Of a DNA stretch of 27,248 nucleotides, positions 8,534 to 15,419 are shown piece after piece. Source of the stretch: Verrucomicrobiota bacterium. GTDB taxonomy: Bacteria; Verrucomicrobiota; Verrucomicrobiia; Limisphaerales; JADLHS01. The notes under the pieces were generated by a model. That model saw only the letters and a program-made list of their open reading frames with translations, had not been told where the DNA came from and searched no databases. The DNA lies in contig JANYBF010000345.1 of NCBI GenBank assembly GCA_025360895.1, forward strand, positions 1-27,248. Direction: 5' to 3'. The position numbers were made by a program, and so were the translations under genes. Positions within the stretch are counted from its first letter, which is position 1. Each line of letters begins with the position of its first letter.

Positions 8534-10332
8534 TTGGCCAAACCACTTCTGGAGCGCGGGTCTGCAACCCGCCGCAACGCCGCCTGCGATTGGCGCTGGG
8601 AATAATTAAATGCGTTCTTCGCTCCCAGCCGGCTGCGGCTCCCAGCACCGCGCTCCGTCCAAAACTCAGCGTGGTGCTTGGATTGTCCGCACTGTTTCAG
8701 TTCCTGACTCTCGCCGCCTTTGCCGTCGAACCAATCGTCACCGCGCAACCCATCCCGCCCGCGGAACTGTCGCCGCGCCTGGAACGGGGCCGGGAACTGT
8801 TTGTCCGTGGTTGCTTTGTCTGTCACCAGTTTAACGGTCAGGGAATTCCCGGAGTCTTCCCCCCGCTGGCCAGGTCGGACCTTCTCACCGGAAATCTGGA
8901 GCGGGCGATCAAAGCCGTGGTCGAAGGGCTTTCCGGCGAAGTAGTGGTGCTCGGGAAAAAATACAACGGCGCCATGCCGGTGATGGGACTGAACGACGAA
9001 GAAGTCGCGGACGTTCTTACTTATGTGCTCAACAACTGGGACAACGTCGGCGGAGCGATTTCGGCCGCCGACGTTAAAGCCGTCCGGGCTCGCAGCGCCT
9101 TTCCGACGTTTGAGAAATTACAACAGGCCAGCCCTTATCCACCCCTGCCCAGTCCGCCGAAAGAATTCACCTTGCGCGAAGTGGTGCGCCTGCCGCAATG
9201 CGGCGTCCGCCTGACCAGCGACGGCGAGGGGCGGGTGCTTTACGTCTTAACGGCGGATGGCGATGTCTTTTGCGTGGAAACCGCCACGGGCCAAACACGG
9301 CAATTGCTTTGGGCGAAATCCTATTTGGTCACCCGTGGCAAGGAAGTCGGCGGTCTGACCTTCAACACCGTAGGCATGACGATGGACAAACAAAAGCGAC
9401 TCTACATCGCCGGCAACCAGCAGGGCATGACCACACCTCCTGTGCAGAATCATGTAACGATTTACCGCACGACGGCCTTTGCCGACGGCGACCCGGTGGC
9501 TCCCAAGCCGTGGTTTTGGACCAATTATCCCGGCAGCCCCGCCTACATTCATGCCACCGAGGAGATCGCCTTTGGACCGGACGGTTTTCTCTACGTCGGA
9601 AATGGCGCCCGCACCGATGCCGGGCAGACCGGCACCGACCCAACCTGGTATGGCGGCGGGGAAACTCCCATCACCGCGTGCATCTGGCGGCTCGATCCGA
9701 AGGTGGAGAATCCGCCCCTCGAGATTTTTGCACGCGGCATTCGCAATGCCTATGGGTTCTGTTGGAATGATAAAGGCGAAATGATTGCCACCGAAAACGG
9801 ACCCGACGCCGATCCCGAAGAAGAACTCAACTTGATCGAACGCGGCAAGCATTACGGCTTTCCGTACACCTTCTCCAATTGGAAGAAAAAAGCCTACCCT
9901 CACACGCCGGACCCGCCGGCGGGATTGGAATTCACCCTGCCCATTCCCAATATCGGACCCGACGGGGGCTTCAATGGCAAACCGATCTACTCCTTCGACC
10001 CGCACTCCTGTCCCGGAGGCATCGCGTACCTGGGTGATGATTTTCCGGAAAGCTACCGGGGCACATTTCTTCTGACCCGGTTTGGAAATTTCATCCGCTC
10101 GGTGAAGGAGAACTCTGGTTTTGACATCCTGCAAGCCAGGCTCCGCCGAAACGCCGAGGGAAAATACGAAGCCGAGGTTCACACCTTTCTCGCGCCGCTC
10201 GGCCGCCCGATTGATGTCCATGTGAGCGGCCAAGGCAAAGTGTTCATTCTCGAGTATTCGCGGCCCACCAACAGCACCGGCTCGTACGCCCTGCCCGGCC
10301 GAATCCTAGAGCTCGCCGTCAAACCCAAGTAA
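8524..10332 (+). CDS. Second secreted cytochrome c / GSDH-fold sugar dehydrogenase fusion, with a repeat-derived amino-terminal extension
   Basis: The 602-residue product has one c-type heme motif CFVCH (residues 97-101) in a class I cytochrome c domain with a distal methionine candidate in GAMPVMGLNDEEV. A GSDH-like propeller follows, with FGPDGFLYVGNG, ARGIRNAYGF, TENGPDADPEEE and HYGFPYTFSNW. A hydrophobic signal-like segment (about residues 52-66) precedes AVEPIV. The frame is open back to 8230, but ATG at 8524 or 8530 overlaps the dipeptidase stop and suggests coupled translation; GTG at 8671 is a third option just before the hydrophobic core. Between these lies a 106-base dispersed repeat that encodes most of the first 44 residues. 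It differs clearly from the fusion at 684-2432 in motifs and order of signatures. The substrate is unknown. Confidence 0.82.
   Translation: MEMIGQTTSGARVCNPPQRRLRLALGIIKCVLRSQPAAAPSTALRPKLSVVLGLSALFQFLTLAAFAVEPIVTAQPIPPAELSPRLERGRELFVRGCFVCHQFNGQGIPGVFPPLARSDLLTGNLERAIKAVVEGLSGEVVVLGKKYNGAMPVMGLNDEEVADVLTYVLNNWDNVGGAISAADVKAVRARSAFPTFEKLQQASPYPPLPSPPKEFTLREVVRLPQCGVRLTSDGEGRVLYVLTADGDVFCVETATGQTRQLLWAKSYLVTRGKEVGGLTFNTVGMTMDKQKRLYIAGNQQGMTTPPVQNHVTIYRTTAFADGDPVAPKPWFWTNYPGSPAYIHATEEIAFGPDGFLYVGNGARTDAGQTGTDPTWYGGGETPITACIWRLDPKVENPPLEIFARGIRNAYGFCWNDKGEMIATENGPDADPEEELNLIERGKHYGFPYTFSNWKKKAYPHTPDPPAGLEFTLPIPNIGPDGGFNGKPIYSFDPHSCPGGIAYLGDDFPESYRGTFLLTRFGNFIRSVKENSGFDILQARLRRNAEGKYEAEVHTFLAPLGRPIDVHVSGQGKVFILEYSRPTNSTGSYALPGRILELAVKPK
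8551..8656. repeat. 106-base terminal inverted-repeat element, family A (inside a gene)
   Basis: The ends are GGAGCGCGGGTCTGC and, in inverted form, GCACCGCGCTCC. Each arm also holds a small internal palindrome (GCGGGT..ACCCGC on the left, GGCTGC.. on the right, less perfect). Size and ends match the 105-base element at 11017-11121. It lies between the first codons and the signal-peptide core of the cytochrome c/GSDH gene. Confidence 0.7.
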
Positions 10333-10346
10333 GCCAGCCGCGCCGT

Positions 10347-10414
10347 GGAGCGCCAAGCATTGCTCGACCGGTGGATCGAATTGGGAACCCGCGCCGAGCG
10401 ATGTTCGGCGCTCC
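10347..10414. repeat. 68-base hairpin repeat, family B
   Basis: Arms 10347-10368 (GGAGCGCCAAGCATTGCTCG..) and 10393-10414 (..GAGCGATGTTCGGCGCTCC) pair with few mismatches around a 24-base loop. It starts 14 bases after the dehydrogenase stop and could serve as a transcription end. The same family occurs inside the RNase R gene at 13911-13981. Confidence 0.8.
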
Positions 10415-10441
10415 GTGAATCCACAAATAGTGCGTTGCACA

Positions 10442-10515
10442 CCGCAGTCCAGACTTTGCGCGAAGTTCGAGGACGTCGGGCCAGCACGCCAGGGTTGGAG
10501 TGTGGCGGCCTTGCG
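10442..10515. repeat. Dispersed repeat family C, copy 1
   Basis: The core CCGCAGTCCAGAC..TGCGCGAAGTTCGAGGACG, followed by a TTGGAGTG stretch, recurs in the same orientation at 11145-11219. The downstream half is less conserved. No coding function is visible. Confidence 0.7.
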
Positions 10516-10549
10516 CACCAAGGCTGACCGCAAGAGCTCCCTCCAACTC

Positions 10550-10708
10550 TCAGCTTTTTGAGCCACGGAATCCGCCCATGAAATAGACGACCAGACAGAT
10601 CAGCAGCACCAGCCCGAGTCCGCTGCCGCCGATGACAGGGCCACCGATGTAAAACCCACCGCCGCCAAACAAGAGAAGTAAAACCACCACGAGTAGTAAT
10701 AGATTCAT
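10550..10708 (-). CDS. Small glycine-rich membrane protein (52 aa)
   Basis: This minus-strand gene encodes MNLLLLVVVLLLLF, a glycine-rich GGGGFYIGGPVIGGSGLG turn, a second hydrophobic stretch LVLLICLVVYFMGG, and a short basic tail FRGSKS. The layout of two short membrane segments joined by a glycine-rich loop resembles DUF3309-type small proteins seen in many soil bacteria. The function is unknown. The frame is flanked by repeats and has no obvious operon partner. Its compact, clearly two-helix composition argues for a real gene despite the small size. No strong Shine-Dalgarno sequence precedes the ATG at 10708. Confidence 0.75.
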   Translation of the reverse strand: MNLLLLVVVLLLLFGGGGFYIGGPVIGGSGLGLVLLICLVVYFMGGFRGSKS

Positions 10709-10872
10709 ACCCGGTAAGTTTAGCGTCCGGCAGCGCGCTGCCTATGGGGTCTTCTCCCCACAGGGGCCGAAGCAAAACATTTTCCGCCGAAGTGCCAAAT
10801 GAGAGCGGTGAGTGAATCAGCGACCACGCCACCGCACCGACAAACCGCCGAGATGCGGAGACGCAGAAATAA

Positions 10873-11010
10873 ATCCCAACGGGATTCCACCGGCGCGCGA
10901 TCTTGAGGTCGCTTCAACGTGCGATGTGATGAGTCGTGGAAAAGTTCGGGCGCTGGTCTCGATTCAAACGGTGAAACGACGTGAACTGAGTGATGGAATT
11001 CCGTTGGGAT
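10873..11010. repeat. 138-base element bounded by a 17-bp inverted repeat
   Basis: ATCCCAACGGGATTCCA (10873-10889) faces TGGAATTCCGTTGGGAT (10994-11010) with one mismatch. The left arm also contains the small palindrome ATCCCAACGGGAT. Ends of this kind are familiar from dispersed non-coding repeats in Planctomycetes/Verrucomicrobia genomes. The interior has no gene. Confidence 0.6.
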
Positions 11011-11016
11011 TCTGTC

Positions 11017-11121
11017 GGAGCGCGGCTCTGTGAGCCGCAGCACCCCGATTGATCAAGCGATTCTGGTAACTCCAACAGTGCTAGTTTGGCGAAACTGCTG
11101 CGGGTCACAGACCCGCGCTCC
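11017..11121. repeat. 105-base terminal inverted-repeat element, family A
   Basis: Two 26-base arms (11017-11042 and 11096-11121) match at 24 positions. Each arm is itself a small hairpin: GCGGCTC-TGT-GAGCCGC on the left and GCGGGTC-ACA-GACCCGC on the right. The two differences between arms are paired within each small stem, so base pairing is kept. The 53-base centre has no coding features. It is the same family as 8551-8656. Confidence 0.8.
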
Positions 11122-11144
11122 AGGGAAAAGCAGCGGTGAACGCG

Positions 11145-11219
11145 CCGCAGTCCAGACGCTGCGCGAAGTTCGAGGACGCCGCCAGCGTTTGGAGTGCGAT
11201 GGCTTTAGCACCGCTTTCG
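11145..11219. repeat. Dispersed repeat family C, copy 2
   Basis: This is the second copy of the CCGCAGTCCAGAC..TGCGCGAAGTTCGAGGACG core found at 10442, in the same orientation, followed by TTTGGAGTGCGATGGC and an ACCGCTTTCGG end. Confidence 0.7.
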
Positions 11220-11231
11220 GAAACGAGCGAA

Positions 11232-12467
11232 TTACTTTCTGGCAATTGGCTTCATTTCAATCACCAGACCTGTGATGTCGCTGACAACCGTTAGATTGGT
11301 GGCACTGCCGGATTTTAACAACGCGTCGTTCGGCGTCAGTTGATAACCGGGAATCCTTAAATAGATCGTGACTGGCTCTGCTGGAACGCCAGTAAAATGG
11401 AATGATCCGTCTTCGTCCGGTGTTACCGACAAACTGTCCAACACACCCGCCATAGTGGTTCGGGTAAGCCGAAGTAGTGAATTTGCTGGAATCGGCTTCC
11501 CATCGGACAAATGAATCCGCCCAGTAATCGTGAATGCCCGGGCCAAGTCCAAATCGCCAGAATCGTTGGTCGATCCGTCAGCGTGGACTTGTCCTTGATG
11601 TCGGGACACCGCCCCACGGCCCGCCAGCGATTCCATGGTTGCATACAAGGAGAAACTTCGGTTGGGCGGCAGATGTACGAAGGCAAAGCGACCCTCGCTG
11701 TCGGTGCGAGCGAAGTAGTGCCATTCGGAGGAGCCGGATTCACGACCAAAGTTTTGAATAAGGATTTCCGCATTTACCACGGGTTTGCCAGCCTGTACCA
11801 GCCTCCCTTTGAAAGCAGCGCCTCCAATGAGCGGCAACTCATGGACGGTGCCGTCTGTTTCCCAGCGTTCAAAAAGCGTTTTTGAAAACCCGGCCGCTTC
11901 CACAACTCCCTCGGTAGCCGTGAAAGGGGTCTCGCCGCAGACGACGAACAACCCGGCATCATCCGAAACCGCGTAGAGATCAATTCCGTAAGCTGGCCAA
12001 TGCATCTGCCCTTCGCGGGTCACGCCCAGAATTCTGATTAGTGCGCCGGGCACAGGATTTCCGCCTGCATCCTTCACCCGGCCCCGCACGACAGTTCCCG
12101 GCGGCGCGTTCGTCGGAACGGCTGGCAGGAGACGCAAACTCAATACCCTGGCGGACGGATCAATATTCTTGACGGATAGTTGCTGACAACCCGGTGCAAA
12201 GATCAGAACCTGATAGAAATGCCTTGGATCAAGTGACTCGAATTTGAAATTACCCTGCTCATCCACCTGAACATGCCGGGGCAGATCGCGAATGGCGAAA
12301 GCTTGCCTGCCGGGTTTCATTTGCCAGTAGCACAGTACGGCTGTCGCCTTGGCAGGTTTGCCGAGAGGTGAAATCACATGACCCAGGATATCTAGATTGG
12401 TGGCTGGTTGCGCCTGATTCGGCAGAGCCACGAGTAACAGTGCAAGCGCTAGCAATAGAGCTTTCAT
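11232..12467 (-). CDS. Secreted protein with four carboxypeptidase-regulatory-like beta-sandwich domains
   Basis: The 411-residue product starts with a clear signal peptide (MKALLLALALLLVALPNQAQ). ATG at 12467 is preferred over 12488, which adds seven residues before the basic start. The mature part is four repeats of the CarboxypepD_reg type. They open with ILGHVISPLGKPAKA, VVRGRVKDAGGNPVPGA, FKGRLVQAGKPVVNAE and ITGRIHLSDGKPIPAN, and each later contains an acidic-glycine turn before the last strands (DEQGNFKFESL, DDAGLFVVC, DSEGRFAFVHL, DEDGSFHFTGV). Such domains are structural or adhesive, and no catalytic domain is attached. It is probably periplasmic or surface-exposed. It lies 88 bases downstream of RNase R on the same strand. 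The role is unknown. Confidence 0.8.
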   Translation of the reverse strand: MKALLLALALLLVALPNQAQPATNLDILGHVISPLGKPAKATAVLCYWQMKPGRQAFAIRDLPRHVQVDEQGNFKFESLDPRHFYQVLIFAPGCQQLSVKNIDPSARVLSLRLLPAVPTNAPPGTVVRGRVKDAGGNPVPGALIRILGVTREGQMHWPAYGIDLYAVSDDAGLFVVCGETPFTATEGVVEAAGFSKTLFERWETDGTVHELPLIGGAAFKGRLVQAGKPVVNAEILIQNFGRESGSSEWHYFARTDSEGRFAFVHLPPNRSFSLYATMESLAGRGAVSRHQGQVHADGSTNDSGDLDLARAFTITGRIHLSDGKPIPANSLLRLTRTTMAGVLDSLSVTPDEDGSFHFTGVPAEPVTIYLRIPGYQLTPNDALLKSGSATNLTVVSDITGLVIEMKPIARK

Positions 12468-12555
12468 TTCACAGTCTGACGGAATCAATTCCCGTTTACT
12501 CCGATAATTTCAAACAGAATTATGCCCAACCTCTCCGACCAACACTTCCCCGTTA

Positions 12556-15132
12556 TCACCGCCGTCGTCCGTGCCCACCAAACTTCGAGCGCGAGTGAGA
12601 GGACGGAATCTGTGGGCGCGCGGGGCCTGCGCGGAAATTTCCGCTGCCGGATTGCGGACGCGCTGGTTGTGATTTGGCATCGCGGGACAGGCGTGAGGGC
12701 AACGACGGACGCGACTGCGATTGGGATTTGAATTTTCCGGACTTCTGCTGCGGCGGGCGGGATGGTCCGCGCGGTGGCTGACCCGGTTGCGGCCGGGATT
12801 GCGGGCGGGGTTGTTGCCGGTCTTGAAAGCGCTGCGGTCCGCGTTGGGGTTGACCCTGTTGGGGACGCGGTGAGCGGCGGTCTTGGGCTGGCTGCGGGCG
12901 GCGGTCATCGAATCGCTGTTGCGAACGTTGCGGCGGACGAGAGCGGGCGTCGGAGGCTTTACGTTCTTCGCGGGCGAGGCGGAAGTCCACCTGTTTCTTG
13001 AAGCTGTCCACCTTGGCGATTTGCACTTCCACTTTGTCGCCCAAGCGGAACACGCGGCGATTGCGGCGGCCAGTCAAAGTGCCGCGCGCTTCGTCGAATT
13101 CGTAGAAGTCGTCCGTGAGGCTGGAGCAGTGAATCAACCCGCTCATCGCGAGGCCAGGCACGTCCACGAAGAAACCGAAGTTGCGCACATCAATCACCAG
13201 TGCGGGATACACCGGCGGTTTCGCCATCGCCAACTGCGTTTTCAGGAACGCATACATCTTCACGTCTTTGCTGTCGCGCTCGGCGTCGGCGGAATTGCGT
13301 TCCGTGTCGGAGATGTGTTCGGCGGTTTCCTTGAGCGAATGCGTCGGGCCGTGGCTCGCTTGAAACAGCGCGCGATGGACGACGAGGTCGGCATAGCGCC
13401 GGATAGGTGAAGTGAAGTGTGTGTATTTGGCCTTGGCCAGCCCGTAATGCCCGAGTGGTTCGACGGCGTAACGGGCGCGCATGAGCGAGCGAAGAAAACC
13501 AATCTTGAGCGCCGCGCCGATGGGAAGGGTGTCGAGCTTCTGCAGGAGCTTCGTGACTTCCGGGCGCTTAGTCAGGTTGCCGCACGGGATGTGATGGCTC
13601 AAAACGTCTTCACGATACTCGTTGATGCGGCGTTCGTCCGGTTCTTCGTGGACGCGGTAGATCGCCTTTTGATTCTCGCTCATCAGCCGCGTCGCCACGG
13701 CTTCGTTGGCGAGCAGCATGTATTCCTCGATCAACTGATGCGAGACGTCGTTCTCGATCTTCTCGAGACGCAGGACGCGGCCTTGTTCGTCGAGGCGAAT
13801 TTTGGTTTCGGGAAAATCTAACGCGAGCGAGCCGGCCTTGAAGCGCAGCCGCCGGATCTTTTGCGCCAGCTCATGGGCATCGTGCAACATGCGCTCGATG
13901 GGATCGTTGGCGGAGCGCCGAGCATCGCTCGACAGGGACTGGCTGCGGGGTTCTTCTGGTCGAGCAATGCTCGGCGCTCCGGCTCGCTGCAAAACCTCGA
14001 ACACTTCCTTGTAGGTGAAGCGGCGTTGCGAATGAATCACCGCCGCGTAGAACTTGGTGCTCAACACGCGGCCATCGTCGGCGACGAGAAATTCCACGCA
14101 CTTGGTCAGGCGATCCACGTTGGATTTGAGGGAACAGAGTTCGTTGCTCAAGGCTTCGGGCAGCATCGGGATGACGCGGTCCACGAGATAGGTGGAGTTG
14201 CCGCGTTTGCGCGCCTCGACATCCAGCGCCGTACCCGGCTTCACATAGTGCGACACGTCGGCAATGTGAACCCAAAGCTTCCAGTGCTCCGGCGAAATCC
14301 GCTGCAAACAAATCGCGTCATCGAAATCCTTCGCGTCATCGGGATCAATCGTGATGACTTGATGACCGCGACAATCCTCGCGCCCAGCGACTTCGTTTGG
14401 CGCAACCGTCGAGCCGATGGCGCGGGCCTCGGCGAGCACCGGCTTGGGGAAGTGCAACGGCAACTCGTATTGGCGCAGCACGGACAACATATCCACGCCT
14501 TCTTCATCGGGCGCGCCGAGCACTTCAATGATTTCGCCATCGGGATTGGCATTGCGCGATTCCCATTCCTGTAACTCCACCACAACCTTGTCACCGAGGT
14601 TTGGTTTCCGGCCGACATCGCGCGGTTCGGGCACAGAGATGCCATGCGGCATCCGTGGGTCGTCAGGAATGACGTAAAGAAACTGCCGCCCGCGTTGCAA
14701 TGTGCCGACGATCTGCGAACGCTTGCGTTCCAGAATGCGGATGACTGAACCGGTTTCCTGCGCCACGCCGCGCGCGGGTCGCAAGCCGCGCGCGCGGACA
14801 TCGCGACGCACCAGCACACGATCTCCGTGAAGCGCCGTGCCCGTGGCGCTTTCGGGAATCATTATTTCTTTAACCCCCGCGTCGTCGGGCCGCAAAAAAC
14901 CTTTGCCCTGGCGATTGATTTGAATCCGGCCCGGGATGAGATCGGCCGCCTGCGATTTGATGTAGCGATTGCCCTTTGTCCGCGTGATCTGGCCGGATTG
15001 CTCCAGTTGACGCAACGCAGCCTGTAGGTCTTGTTGACGGTTGGGGGGCAGGCGAAGCAACTGGAGCATCTCCGGCACGTTCGCTGGAAAATAATCCTTT
15101 TGCTCCAGCAAATGGGTGATTTGGTCGTTCAT
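12556..15132 (-). CDS. rnr: Ribonuclease R (RNB-family 3'-5' exoribonuclease) with an Arg/Pro/Gln-rich tail and a repeat insertion
   Basis: Domain order fits RNase R: an amino-terminal winged-helix region, two cold-shock/OB regions, the RNB catalytic domain with the magnesium-binding motif DPDDAKDFDDAI (residues 263-274), and a carboxyl S1 domain ending near VDFRLAREERK. Two features are odd. A 71-base hairpin repeat (13911-13981) encodes about 25 extra residues between FEVLQR and NDPIERMLHDAHEL, where relatives join these segments almost directly. The last 133 residues are a low-complexity basic tail rich in Arg, Pro and Gln, likely disordered and RNA-binding. ATG at 15132 begins the conserved region (MNDQITHLLEQ); ATG at 15180 would add 16 residues. 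The enzyme degrades structured RNA in the cytoplasm. Confidence 0.92.
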   Translation of the reverse strand: MNDQITHLLEQKDYFPANVPEMLQLLRLPPNRQQDLQAALRQLEQSGQITRTKGNRYIKSQAADLIPGRIQINRQGKGFLRPDDAGVKEIMIPESATGTALHGDRVLVRRDVRARGLRPARGVAQETGSVIRILERKRSQIVGTLQRGRQFLYVIPDDPRMPHGISVPEPRDVGRKPNLGDKVVVELQEWESRNANPDGEIIEVLGAPDEEGVDMLSVLRQYELPLHFPKPVLAEARAIGSTVAPNEVAGREDCRGHQVITIDPDDAKDFDDAICLQRISPEHWKLWVHIADVSHYVKPGTALDVEARKRGNSTYLVDRVIPMLPEALSNELCSLKSNVDRLTKCVEFLVADDGRVLSTKFYAAVIHSQRRFTYKEVFEVLQRAGAPSIARPEEPRSQSLSSDARRSANDPIERMLHDAHELAQKIRRLRFKAGSLALDFPETKIRLDEQGRVLRLEKIENDVSHQLIEEYMLLANEAVATRLMSENQKAIYRVHEEPDERRINEYREDVLSHHIPCGNLTKRPEVTKLLQKLDTLPIGAALKIGFLRSLMRARYAVEPLGHYGLAKAKYTHFTSPIRRYADLVVHRALFQASHGPTHSLKETAEHISDTERNSADAERDSKDVKMYAFLKTQLAMAKPPVYPALVIDVRNFGFFVDVPGLAMSGLIHCSSLTDDFYEFDEARGTLTGRRNRRVFRLGDKVEVQIAKVDSFKKQVDFRLAREERKASDARSRPPQRSQQRFDDRRPQPAQDRRSPRPQQGQPQRGPQRFQDRQQPRPQSRPQPGQPPRGPSRPPQQKSGKFKSQSQSRPSLPSRLSRDAKSQPARPQSGSGNFRAGPARPQIPSSHSRSKFGGHGRRR
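13911..13981. repeat. 71-base hairpin repeat, family B, in frame inside rnr
   Basis: 23-base arms 13911-13933 and 13959-13981 are complementary with a single mismatch (CGGAGCGCCGAGCATCGC.. against ..GCAATGCTCGGCGCTCCG), around a 25-base loop. It is the same family as 10347-10414. On the minus strand it adds the residues AGAPSIARPEEP...SSDARRSA to RNase R without breaking the frame. Confidence 0.9.
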
Positions 15133-15336
15133 GATTTTGAATGCCGGCTTGGCCGGTGGAACCGGGGCGCGGGCTCTCATGAGTTTACGCTACTGTCCGA
15201 CACCAGTATGACGAATTTTGCAGCCTTGACCAGCACCACCTTTAGCCCGGCGCCAATAGCTCGTGGGGGCGGAAGGAATTTGCACAACAATCACCGCTGC
15301 CGATGGAGCACAGGAGCCAGGCTCAGCTAAATCAAA

Positions 15337-15396
15337 CGTCACCTAATCGTCACTTGACCGCAGTCGGACTGTAACGGGCCGGGGCGAAGGTATTCA
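15337..15396 (+). promoter_or_regulatory. Pho-box-like direct repeat array and -10 element
   Basis: Four 7-base units start exactly 11 bases apart: CGTCACC (15337), CGTCACT (15348), the weak CGCAGTC (15359) and TGTAACG (15370). The 7-4-7 spacing matches the PhoB box architecture. A -10-like TATTCA at 15391 follows the last unit by 14 bases. It faces the DUF772-like gene starting at 15420. PhoB control is inferred from the pattern and from the neighbouring pst genes. Confidence 0.6.
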
Positions 15397-15419
15397 TGGT
15401 TTGAAAGAAAGGCGTGCCT

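Larger units (their letters stand above)
10720..11231. other. Repeat-rich intergenic region
   Basis: The stretch between the small membrane protein and the next minus-strand gene contains no convincing gene. It holds the inverted pair at 10873/10994, the family A element at 11017-11121 and the second family C copy at 11145. The short frames here are translations of repeats. Confidence 0.6.

Noticed and set aside
9247..10233. 328-residue minus frame opposite the second dehydrogenase
   Set aside because: Antisense shadow without domains.
13861..14574. 237-residue plus frame opposite rnr
   Set aside because: Shadow of RNase R; it crosses the hairpin repeat and lacks any recognised motif.
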